Assembly: GCF_023283845.1 (NCBI RefSeq)
Contig: NZ_JAKILC010000005.1
Location: 186,001-250,000 of the forward strand
Direction: 5' to 3'
Length of the DNA stretch: 64,000 bases
Source of the DNA: Shewanella marinintestina
GTDB lineage: Bacteria > Pseudomonadota > Gammaproteobacteria > Enterobacterales > Shewanellaceae
Positions 8,038 to 15,998 of this stretch are shown here, piece by piece. The notes beneath the pieces were generated by a model. That model was not told where the DNA came from and ran no database searches. It was given only the letters and a program-made list of their open reading frames with translations. Positions within the stretch are counted from its first letter, which is position 1. Each line of letters opens with the position of its first letter. Both the position numbers and the translations under genes were made by a program.

Positions 8038-10665
8038 TTAGTTTTGACTTGTTTGTATAGGAGACCAATTCAACCAAGCAGGATCGATTTCACTATTTAA
8101 TATAAAAGTCTGCTTGCTAGTAAGCTCATTGGTTGAAGTGGTTGTCGCTTGTGTTGCTACTGCAATCCCGCCTGCTAATATAGTTTCTAAAGAGCCTGTT
8201 TCTATCTGCGCTCCAGAGAAAATTCCGACGTCGACCTTCACTCCTGAAAGATCCCAAAACACGCTAGTCTGATTGATTAGATGCTTATATTTATTTTCTA
8301 CATGAGCTTGCATCAACACTCCTGTACCTTGCTGTGATAGCTCGTATGCATCAACTTGACCGATTTTTATACCTCTAAAAAATATTCCTGTACCGGACTT
8401 TATTGAGCCTAGTGAGCTATCTGATAAAGTAAATCTCAGTTCATTTGCTTGGGTATAAACAGGCTTTTCAATCGTACCGATAAACTCTGATGAAGTTGTT
8501 ACACTATGTCCTGGGTAGACTTCTATGTAAGGGCCGCTAATTAAGGTCTCTGGTGCAGTTATTCCCGCAAGCGAGATATCGGCAGTAACAACAGAGTATG
8601 CTGCATCTTGTTGGACAAAATTAGCTGCGTACTCCCCATATAAGTATGCGTTAACGTTCAATTTATTAAGGTCTGCACCCAAGGTTACAGTTTCTACTTC
8701 ACCGACTTTATGCCCTAGATATCTGATAGGTGCTTTGCTTGTTAATTGTACCGTTGCTGGGAAGGTAAGCTTAATTGGCTTGGCTTGACTCATCGCTAAT
8801 AACTTAGACTCATATAGGCTGGTTGAGTTAACGACTTTGCCTTGCTCAAGTAATCCCAAACTGATGCCACCTTTTAGTGCACCCATCAAAGGAGCGACTT
8901 CCACTTCAACACCACTTAAACTCGCGTTAATTGATAGCGCGCTATTACGCCAAAATACAGTTTGCTCGTTAAGCAGACTTTTAAAGGTACGTTCTATGGC
9001 AATATCAATAGCAAAGTTGTTCTCAGCGGCTTGCCATTGTACTGAAGTGACTTCACCTATTTGCATTTTCTTATAATAAATTGGCGAGCCAGCAACGAGA
9101 TCCGCAGCGTCTTGGTTAATTAAGCGTTTTTTGATTAAATGCTGTTTGCTATAAAACACCTTGGCATCTTCACTGCTAGCAAATACGTATAGTGAGTCGC
9201 CGTCAGTCGCAAGGGCTTTATTTGTTCCTCTAACTAAGCTTAATGCACCATTTGTTAGTGTATTAAAATCGTTCGTTTTTACCTTTACACCATCTAAATT
9301 TGCATCGATTTTTAATGCCGACTCTGCAATGAAATGGCTATTTTTACTGACTAACTCGGCAAAATCTGCAGCGATTTCGACTTGATATTCAACCTGAGTA
9401 AAAGCATCGTTTAATTTTGCGCTCAGTACTTGACCAATCTTTATTTGCTTATAGCGAATTTCTGCTCCAGCACTAACTCCAGGATTAGAATCTGAATGCA
9501 AAGTTACCAGTAATTTGCTGATATTTTTGGGCTCTGGTGCTTGAGTCAATAGTTGATATTGTTGTTTAGCTGGGCCTGAACCTGGAACAAAGTTTATAAC
9601 ATTGCCAGTAATCAAACGTTCTGGATGTTTGATACCTGATAGCGAAATATCAGCGCCTTCGAGCCAAAAGTTTGCACTTTCAGTCAAGAGTTCTTGATAC
9701 ATGCTATCGATTTTAGCGTCTAATAAGATGCCATTATCACTTAAAGATTTTTTGGTTACTTGGCCAATCTGTATGCCACGATATACAATCGAAGTATTTT
9801 GAGATACAGATTCGCTTCCGTTAGCGATTAGCTCAAATTGAGTGCCACCTAGCGCGTCATCTTCACTATCATATAGTGCAAACTCATGATTGTTTTGAGC
9901 AAGTGTTGAACCGCTATTAGAGCTAAAGCTAATACCGCCAGCCAGGAGCGACGCTAAACTCTCGCTGCTAACTTTAATTCCTGATAATGAAGCATCAACA
10001 CTAATGCCTGATACATTCCAAAATTGTGAATCGATTTTCACAAGCTCTGCATATTGCTGTTGGATAAAGGCGGTAACTAGGATCTGCTCGGCATTCTCAA
10101 GATGATAACCAACAATTTGGCCAACTGGGATTTGTCGATAAAATACTGGCGAACCCACATCTAAGGAGCCTAATTTATCTGAGGTAATATTAACTATTAG
10201 GCCTTCTACGCCCGGGGTAATGACTGGCGCTTTAGTCTCGGCTTCAAAGTAGGTTTCTGACTTTCCTTCACCGGGTAAAATACTGATGTAATTGCCCGAA
10301 AAAAGCGTATCTAAGCCTTCAACACCAGTAATCGTGGCTTTGGGTTTGACCAACCAAAACTTTGTACCTTGATTAATAAAAGGCTCTGAACGATAGTCCA
10401 TAATCACTTTTACATCGACGCCCTGTAGTTGGTCGTCAATACTCATATCAACCACTTTACCAACAGTTAACCCTTGGTATTTTACTAAGGTTTTACCTAT
10501 GTCCATACCCGTAGCACTAGGGAAATGGATTGTGACTTCAATACCTGACTCACGAATGCTTTTGACACCGAGCCAAGCACCGAGTGCCAGTGCAATAATA
10601 GGTAATAACCAAATCGGTGAAAATAGTTTTTTCTTGACGATTTTAGGTGTTTGTACTTGAGTCAT
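8038..10665 (-). CDS. letB: Intermembrane lipid transport protein LetB (YebT), seven MCE domains
   Basis: LetB forms a stacked-ring tunnel of MCE domains that spans the periplasm and moves phospholipids between the membranes. The 875 residues match E. coli LetB (877). There is one N-terminal transmembrane helix (about residues 15-35), then repeated MCE units recognisable by recurring phrases such as ITGVEGLDTLFSGNYISI, GSPVFYRQIPVGQIVGY and IRYKQIKIGQVLSA, about seven in all. The ATG lies 23 bases inside the end of the upstream letA-like gene, so the set is an operon. The gene ends close to the terminator at 7975. Confidence 0.93.
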   Translation of the reverse strand: MTQVQTPKIVKKKLFSPIWLLPIIALALGAWLGVKSIRESGIEVTIHFPSATGMDIGKTLVKYQGLTVGKVVDMSIDDQLQGVDVKVIMDYRSEPFINQGTKFWLVKPKATITGVEGLDTLFSGNYISILPGEGKSETYFEAETKAPVITPGVEGLIVNITSDKLGSLDVGSPVFYRQIPVGQIVGYHLENAEQILVTAFIQQQYAELVKIDSQFWNVSGISVDASLSGIKVSSESLASLLAGGISFSSNSGSTLAQNNHEFALYDSEDDALGGTQFELIANGSESVSQNTSIVYRGIQIGQVTKKSLSDNGILLDAKIDSMYQELLTESANFWLEGADISLSGIKHPERLITGNVINFVPGSGPAKQQYQLLTQAPEPKNISKLLVTLHSDSNPGVSAGAEIRYKQIKIGQVLSAKLNDAFTQVEYQVEIAADFAELVSKNSHFIAESALKIDANLDGVKVKTNDFNTLTNGALSLVRGTNKALATDGDSLYVFASSEDAKVFYSKQHLIKKRLINQDAADLVAGSPIYYKKMQIGEVTSVQWQAAENNFAIDIAIERTFKSLLNEQTVFWRNSALSINASLSGVEVEVAPLMGALKGGISLGLLEQGKVVNSTSLYESKLLAMSQAKPIKLTFPATVQLTSKAPIRYLGHKVGEVETVTLGADLNKLNVNAYLYGEYAANFVQQDAAYSVVTADISLAGITAPETLISGPYIEVYPGHSVTTSSEFIGTIEKPVYTQANELRFTLSDSSLGSIKSGTGIFFRGIKIGQVDAYELSQQGTGVLMQAHVENKYKHLINQTSVFWDLSGVKVDVGIFSGAQIETGSLETILAGGIAVATQATTTSTNELTSKQTFILNSEIDPAWLNWSPIQTSQN

Positions 10666-11287
10666 TTTTTGCTTCCAATCTATCCCAGAGTAAACGGGTA
10701 TCTATGACTTTTGCAGCGAGCTGCGTGAGTAAAATTACTAAGGCAAACGCTGTTGCAGCTGGGGCAGGTTTTGCATCTAACAATTGTCCCATATTAACCA
10801 CTGCAACAGTCAGTGAAATCACAAAAAGGTCGAGCATTGACCAGCGTCCAATCCATTCAATAATATGAAAACCAGTCATTAACTTCTTTTTTGAAATAGG
10901 TAATTTAAAGGTAATTGCTGATAAATAAATGGTTAAACCAACAATTTTTAAAATTGGTACCAAGATACTCGCAGTAAATAAAATGATGGCAATAGGGATC
11001 ATATCAGTTTTAACTAAATGGGCGATCCCTGAAAAAATGGTGTCTTGTGTTACACGACCTTGATTAGTCAATGTCGTTATTGGATAGATATTAGCTGGAA
11101 TGAGTAGGACTGCAGCAGTGATGAGTAGTGCCCAGCTTTTTTGCACACTGGCGTAGTCACGAATAATTAATGGTGCATCACAGCGACTGCATGTCCTAGA
11201 TTTGCAACAAGTCACCTTATTACACGTTTTGCATAAGGTTAAACCAATGTCTTTTCCCAACGGGCCGCCACTATTTATGCTCATCAA
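10643..11287 (-). CDS. LetA/PqiA-family membrane protein, equivalent to the second half of LetA
   Basis: This inner-membrane partner of LetB has 214 residues. A zinc-ribbon-like pair of CxxC motifs (CKTC and CSRC, residues 19-36) precedes four hydrophobic segments. The block IGRWSMLDLFVISLT is almost identical to the C-terminal half of E. coli LetA (YebS, 427 residues), as is the C-terminal DTRLLWD. Here that half is a separate gene, overlapping the other half by 17 bases and letB by 23. Both frames are intact, so this looks like a genuine two-gene LetA rather than a broken one. Confidence 0.88.
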   Translation of the reverse strand: MMSINSGGPLGKDIGLTLCKTCNKVTCCKSRTCSRCDAPLIIRDYASVQKSWALLITAAVLLIPANIYPITTLTNQGRVTQDTIFSGIAHLVKTDMIPIAIILFTASILVPILKIVGLTIYLSAITFKLPISKKKLMTGFHIIEWIGRWSMLDLFVISLTVAVVNMGQLLDAKPAPAATAFALVILLTQLAAKVIDTRLLWDRLEAKNDSSTNT

Positions 11288-11903
11288 GAAAACTCCACAT
11301 GTGTTCCAAATCGTATTCCCGCATTAAAAACAGCGTCATAATAAATAGCATAGTAAAACAGAACGTACCGAAGCCAAAAGATACTGTCGCGAAGTCGGCC
11401 AAATTGAAAGCTGCGACTAAAAAACTGATAACGTAAATTTCAAGCATTGTAAGCTGGGTTAACAATCCTTGCATTTTTAATAATTGTTTTAAGGTTGTTC
11501 TTAACATCATTGACGTTAGTCCGAACTTGATAATGAGGATCTGACTTAATATAGAGATTAATAATAACCCTGGTGCAACAACGGCCGAGATTAAAACAGC
11601 TACTCCAACGAGCCAGTAACCTTGGTAGTAAACGGCTAATGCGCCTTCTAACACGGTCGTGGTTCTCATGCTGCCGAGAAATTCAAGTTCCAACACGGGA
11701 TATAAATTAGCAGGTGCAAAAAAGAATACGGCAGTTAAACATAGAGCTAGCATACCGTTTATAGAGCAATAAGGAGTATCGTAAAGCGGGGTATGGCAAC
11801 GAGGGCATAGCGCACGCACACCGCTAGGCAATGCACGCTTCCTAATCACAAGATCACACGATTGACATAATGTAATACTACAATCTTCGGTTTCCATTCC
11901 CAT
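11271..11903 (-). CDS. LetA/PqiA-family membrane protein, equivalent to the first half of LetA
   Basis: This is the first gene of the letA-letA-letB operon. With the ATG at 11903 it has 210 residues: two CxxC motifs (CQSC, CPRC) near the N-terminus, then four hydrophobic segments with the MLEIYVISFLVA block that aligns with MLDIYLVGIGVA of the N-terminal half of E. coli LetA. The frame stays open to a GTG at 11999, but the extra residues are not conserved-looking. No start has a strong ribosome binding site, so the exact start is uncertain (11897 is also possible). yebG is divergent. Confidence 0.82.
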   Translation of the reverse strand: MGMETEDCSITLCQSCDLVIRKRALPSGVRALCPRCHTPLYDTPYCSINGMLALCLTAVFFFAPANLYPVLELEFLGSMRTTTVLEGALAVYYQGYWLVGVAVLISAVVAPGLLLISILSQILIIKFGLTSMMLRTTLKQLLKMQGLLTQLTMLEIYVISFLVAAFNLADFATVSFGFGTFCFTMLFIMTLFLMREYDLEHMWSFLDEHK

Positions 11904-12059
11904 CCGTTTTGTATTCAAGTGGACAATACCTACGTTGATTTCAATGCAAATCATGGCTTTTGACACGTATGCTTTTGAAAATATTGAGCCATTAACCACA
12001 GAAGTTTATCAGATAATCAAGAAAACTTGCATAAGAAGTTCAATCTATGAGACTCTTTA

Positions 12060-12075
12060 CTGTATATAAAAACAG
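12060..12075 (+). promoter_or_regulatory. LexA (SOS) box
   Basis: CTGTATATAAAAACAG matches the CTGT-N8-ACAG SOS consensus exactly, with the TATA-rich centre. It lies 14 bases upstream of the yebG start at 12089 and therefore should repress yebG until DNA damage. It is also near enough to the letA operon start to affect it, though that gene faces away. Confidence 0.93.
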
Positions 12076-12088
12076 TGTGAGGTTGGAT

Positions 12089-12379
12089 ATGGCCGTTGTA
12101 ACTCAATTTGTAGTGGTTAGAGAAGGGGTTGAAAAGATGACTTTTACATCTAAAAAGGAGGCTGATGCCTACGATAAGATGCTAGATATCGCTGACAATC
12201 TGATTCCATTTTTATCTAAAAGTGAACTTGACTTAGCCGAGAACGATATTGAAAAGTTAGGTTTTTTCCTTGCTCAACATAAAGATGATTTACAAGTTTT
12301 GTTAAAAGGTGGTTCGTTAGATAAAAAAGTGACGCCTAAAAAAACACCAAAAAAAACCGAGAATAAAGAGCCTAAATAA
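12089..12379 (+). CDS. yebG: SOS-regulated protein YebG
   Basis: YebG is a small DNA-damage-inducible protein of unclear biochemical role. From ATG 12089 it has 96 residues, the same as E. coli YebG, with the shared EKMTFTSKKEADAYDKMLD block (YebG has EKMSFTSKKEADAYDKMLD). The C-terminus is lysine-rich. A longer frame begins at 12047, but that start lies upstream of the LexA box, which marks 12089 as the real one. A lysine/threonine-rich tail (KKTPKKT) suggests nucleic-acid contact, which is inference. Confidence 0.93.
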   Translation: MAVVTQFVVVREGVEKMTFTSKKEADAYDKMLDIADNLIPFLSKSELDLAENDIEKLGFFLAQHKDDLQVLLKGGSLDKKVTPKKTPKKTENKEPK

Positions 12380-12465
12380 AACCGCTTGAACAAATGACTC
12401 TGTTTGTTGTTAGAATGCTGCAATTATATTTTAGCTTTAGATGAACTTGTTGGGGATTGTTAAAG

Positions 12466-12921
12466 GTGAATGATTTTTACGATACGTTGAATAGACAGGT
12501 CCAGGCGTTGTTCGAAGGTGAAGATGACATCGTTGCGGCGCTTGCTAATTTTTCAGCATTATTAAATGACAATATGACAGATCTAAATTGGGTCGGTTTC
12601 TATTTATTGAAAAATGATCAATTGGTACTCGGGCCGTTCCAAGGTAAAGTGGCTTGCACGCGTATCCCTATTGGAAAAGGCGTGTGTGGAACAGCGGTCG
12701 CTATGAATATCAGCCAGCGAATAGATGATGTTCACCAGTTTGAAGGTCATATAGCATGTGACAGTGCAAGCAATTCGGAGTTGGTTGTACCGCTAAGAAA
12801 AAATGGAACTGTTATTGGCGTGCTCGATATTGATAGCCCATCGTTATCAAGATTCAGCGAAATTGATCAACAAGGCGTCGAAACTTTGGTTAAAAGTCTC
12901 GAAATCTGCCTATTTGGTTAA
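12466..12921 (+). CDS. msrC: Free methionine-R-sulfoxide reductase (YebR/MsrC), GAF domain
   Basis: This cytoplasmic GAF-fold enzyme reduces free methionine-(R)-sulfoxide using thioredoxin. It is about 150 residues long and covers the whole family domain. The conserved LGPFQGKVACTRIPIGKGVCGTA region and the HIACDSASNSELV region carry the three catalytic cysteines. The start is uncertain by three codons: GTG at 12466 is nine bases from a GGGGA ribosome binding site, while TTG at 12457 is directly against it. It sits between yebG and proQ, as in related genomes. Confidence 0.92.
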   Translation: MNDFYDTLNRQVQALFEGEDDIVAALANFSALLNDNMTDLNWVGFYLLKNDQLVLGPFQGKVACTRIPIGKGVCGTAVAMNISQRIDDVHQFEGHIACDSASNSELVVPLRKNGTVIGVLDIDSPSLSRFSEIDQQGVETLVKSLEICLFG

Positions 12922-13207
12922 ACTACGACCAATTATCGCTAATTGTAGGTCGCAATCATTTGAAGCCTCTCTATAATAAGCGGTTTGAGTAATGAAAAAA
13001 CTAAACACTGACAATTCAGCAAATGAATGCATGGAGTTTAGGCTTTTATGTTGCTAAGGTAGGTTTGGTTTTAGAGTGTAAAAACAAATGTTAACGATTT
13101 TTCATTTGTGCTTTTAGCTCTGATCAGACAAATATAAACGACACATAAACTGAACTCAGCGATAGTGCTTATCAGTGGTGTCCCTTTTTTAAACTGTGGA
13201 AGTAAAG

Positions 13208-13846
13208 ATGGAATCAACAGAAAAGTTGACCGATACCAACGCTATTCTTGCGTATTTGTACGAAACATTTCCTTTATGCTTTATAGCTGAAGGCGAAACT
13301 AAGCCATTAAAAATTGGTTTGTTTCAAGATTTAGCGGAAAGGTTAGCTGATGATTCTAAAGTCAGTAAAACTCAGCTGAGAATCGCATTAAGAAGATACA
13401 CTAGCAGCTGGCGTTATTTAAAGTGCGTGAAAGCAGGCGCACAACGTATCGATTTAGATGGCAACGAATGTGGTGAATTAGAGCAAGAGCACATTGACCA
13501 CGCGGCAGCTACACTAAAAGAAAGCCAAGATAAAGCGAAGGCTAAACGTCTTGCTCAAGCTAAGACTGCAAATCCAACAGCTAAAGCTGCTAAAAAACCA
13601 GCTAAGAAGCCTGTTGCTAAACGTCCTAAGCCTGCAGCAAGCAGCAAGCCTGCTAAAGAAGCGGTAGTGGCAGAGAACTTAACACCTGCAGTATTAGCTG
13701 AATTAAAAGCCAATCAGCGTGTTAACGTTAAGTTAGGTAAGGCACCAGTTGCTGGTGTGATTTTGGACATTAAGAAAGAAGATGTTCAGGTTCAACTAGA
13801 CTCTGGTTTAACCATCAAAGTTAGAGTTGAGCACATACTGCTGTAA
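13208..13846 (+). CDS. proQ: RNA chaperone ProQ
   Basis: ProQ is a FinO-domain RNA-binding protein that stabilises small RNAs and mRNA 3' ends. The ATG at 13208 has GGAAG just upstream and gives 212 residues (E. coli 232). The FinO domain spans about residues 10-115 (PLKIGLFQDL, KTQLRIALRRYTSSWRYL). A lysine/alanine/proline-rich linker (about 115-165) and a C-terminal Tudor-like domain (NVKLGKAPVAGVILDI) follow. It is 33 bases upstream of prc, the order of E. coli proQ-prc, and they are probably cotranscribed. Confidence 0.95.
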   Translation: MESTEKLTDTNAILAYLYETFPLCFIAEGETKPLKIGLFQDLAERLADDSKVSKTQLRIALRRYTSSWRYLKCVKAGAQRIDLDGNECGELEQEHIDHAAATLKESQDKAKAKRLAQAKTANPTAKAAKKPAKKPVAKRPKPAASSKPAKEAVVAENLTPAVLAELKANQRVNVKLGKAPVAGVILDIKKEDVQVQLDSGLTIKVRVEHILL

Positions 13847-13879
13847 TGGCTTAGAAGCATATAAAGGAGTAACTTGTTG

Positions 13880-15925
13880 ATGCGAAAACTTTCTCTGGCT
13901 GTATCTATTGCCGGTATTTTTGTCGGATTCTCGGCATGGGCCGTAAGCCCTACTATTCAATTCAGCGAGTTGCCCGCTCTTAAGCAGGAACCGCAGCACA
14001 AAGTAGCCAGTAAACGTGTTACTGGTCTCTTCACTCGTTCACATTACCATCGTTTTGATATGGATGATGTGTTTTCTGAGCAAGTATTTGATCGTTATTT
14101 GAAGCAATTAGATTACCGTAAGAATGTTTTACTACAGTCTGATATTGATGGTTTCAAAGGCTATTCAACACAATTTGACGATATGCTAAAAAGCGGCGAC
14201 TTGAATCAAGTTTACGCTATGTACGAGCTTGTTCAAAAACGTCGTTACGAGCGCTTTGTCTATGCATTATCTTTACTAGATGAAGAGATGGCATTTGACG
14301 TTGCGGGTGACGAATATGAGTACGATCGGAAAGAGGCGAGTTGGCCTAAAACTGAAGCTGAATTAAATGAGCTTTGGCGTCAACGCGTTAAATACGATGC
14401 GTTAAACCTTTCTCTAACGGGTAAAAACTGGGACGAAATTGTTGAAGTGTTAGAAAAGCGCTATAACAACGCAATTAAACGTTTAAGCCAGACCAAGAGT
14501 GAAGATGTATTCCAAGGCGTAATGAACGCGTTTGCTCGCACTGTTGAGCCACACACAAGTTATCTGTCACCACGAAACGCTGAACGTTTCCAGATGGAAA
14601 TGAACCTAAGCCTAGAAGGTATTGGTGCCGTTTTACAAGTTGATGATGACTATACGGTAATTAAGAGCCTTGTTGCTGGCGGCCCAGCGGCTTCAAGTGA
14701 AAAATTATCGCCAGAAGATAGAATTATTGGTGTTGGCCAAGAAGGTAAAGAAATTGTTGATGTTATTGGCTGGCGTCTTGACGATGTTGTCGAGCTGATT
14801 AAAGGGCCTAAAGGCAGTAAGGTTGTATTAGAAATCTTGCCTAAGAAAGGCGGCACAAGTGCGAAAACATTTGAGCTAACAATTGTTCGCGACAAGATTC
14901 GTTTAGAAGATCGCGCAGCAACATCAAAAGTCATTGAACCTACAGAAGGTCCATACGCAAACCGTAAAGTAGGCGTAATTCAAATCCCTGGTTTTTATAT
15001 GGATTTGTCTAAAGACGTTTCTAAAGAATTAGCAGAATTAAAAGAGGCCAAAGTTGAAGGGATCATTATCGACCTTCGTGGCAATGGTGGCGGTGCGTTA
15101 ACAGAAGCTACACTTTTAACTGGTTTGTTTATTGAACAAGGCCCGGTAGTCCAAATTCGTGATGCCAATGGTCGTGTGACACAAAATCGTGATAACGATG
15201 GACGTGTTACCTATGATGGTCCGTTAACCGTAATGGTTGATCGTTATAGTGCTTCAGCATCAGAAATTTTTGCTGCGGCATTACAAGACTATGATCGTGC
15301 GTTAATTGTTGGTGAGTCGACCTTCGGTAAAGGTACTGTTCAGCAACATAAGAGCCTAGGCCGAATCTACGATATGTACGAAAAACCAATTGGCCATGTG
15401 CAATATACGATAGCAAAGTTCTACCGTATCAACGGCGGCAGTACACAGTTGAAAGGCGTAACGCCTGATATCCCATTCCCAAGTGCTTTAGAGCCTGGTG
15501 AGTATGGTGAAGCTGAAGAAGAAAACGCGTTGCCTTGGGATAAAGTACCTGTTGCACAATACGGCACATTGGGCGAAATTTATCCTCAACTGATTGCTAA
15601 CTTAGATGGTAAACATAAAGACCGTATTAAGAGCGATGTTGAATTTGGTTATATTTTCCAAGATATTGCAGAGTTTAAAGAAAATCACGACGATAAAACT
15701 GTGTCATTGGTTAAGAGTGAACGTTTAGCTGAGCGTGACGATAACGACCAAAAGCAACTTGACAGAGCTAATGACAGGTTAGTACGGGAAGGTGAAGAGA
15801 AAGTGAAGTCATTGGACGACATCCCTGATGACGTTGAAGTCGCTGATGCGTTCTTAGATGAAACCGCATTTATTACTCTGGACTTAGCTGATATTGAAAA
15901 GCTAGCCAAGAACCAACAAAAGTAA
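13880..15925 (+). CDS. prc: Carboxy-terminal (tail-specific) protease Prc
   Basis: Prc is a periplasmic S41 serine protease that trims FtsI and, with NlpI, degrades MepS. From ATG 13880 it has 681 residues (E. coli 682). It begins with a signal peptide that ends SAWA at about residue 21. A PDZ domain lies around residues 235-325 (SLEGIGAVLQVDDDYTV). The catalytic serine S459 is in SASASE and the lysine K484 in FGKGTVQQ, 25 residues apart as in E. coli. AAGGAG lies 10 bases before this ATG; TTG codons at 13874 and 13877 are alternative starts. A terminator follows. Confidence 0.95.
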   Translation: MRKLSLAVSIAGIFVGFSAWAVSPTIQFSELPALKQEPQHKVASKRVTGLFTRSHYHRFDMDDVFSEQVFDRYLKQLDYRKNVLLQSDIDGFKGYSTQFDDMLKSGDLNQVYAMYELVQKRRYERFVYALSLLDEEMAFDVAGDEYEYDRKEASWPKTEAELNELWRQRVKYDALNLSLTGKNWDEIVEVLEKRYNNAIKRLSQTKSEDVFQGVMNAFARTVEPHTSYLSPRNAERFQMEMNLSLEGIGAVLQVDDDYTVIKSLVAGGPAASSEKLSPEDRIIGVGQEGKEIVDVIGWRLDDVVELIKGPKGSKVVLEILPKKGGTSAKTFELTIVRDKIRLEDRAATSKVIEPTEGPYANRKVGVIQIPGFYMDLSKDVSKELAELKEAKVEGIIIDLRGNGGGALTEATLLTGLFIEQGPVVQIRDANGRVTQNRDNDGRVTYDGPLTVMVDRYSASASEIFAAALQDYDRALIVGESTFGKGTVQQHKSLGRIYDMYEKPIGHVQYTIAKFYRINGGSTQLKGVTPDIPFPSALEPGEYGEAEEENALPWDKVPVAQYGTLGEIYPQLIANLDGKHKDRIKSDVEFGYIFQDIAEFKENHDDKTVSLVKSERLAERDDNDQKQLDRANDRLVREGEEKVKSLDDIPDDVEVADAFLDETAFITLDLADIEKLAKNQQK

Positions 15926-15936
15926 GATTGACTCAA

Positions 15937-15967
15937 TAAAAAAACGCGCTTAATGCGCGTTTTTTTT
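15937..15967 (+). terminator. Rho-independent terminator after prc
   Basis: A stem ACGCGC/GCGCGT with loop TTAAT is flanked by a run of A and a run of eight T. It lies 19 bases past the prc stop. Confidence 0.92.
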
Positions 15968-15998
15968 AATCAAAAATTAATAAGAAAGAGGTTTATTC

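Noticed and set aside
12047-12088. Longer start for yebG
   Set aside because: The LexA box lies downstream of it, and 12089 gives the E. coli length.
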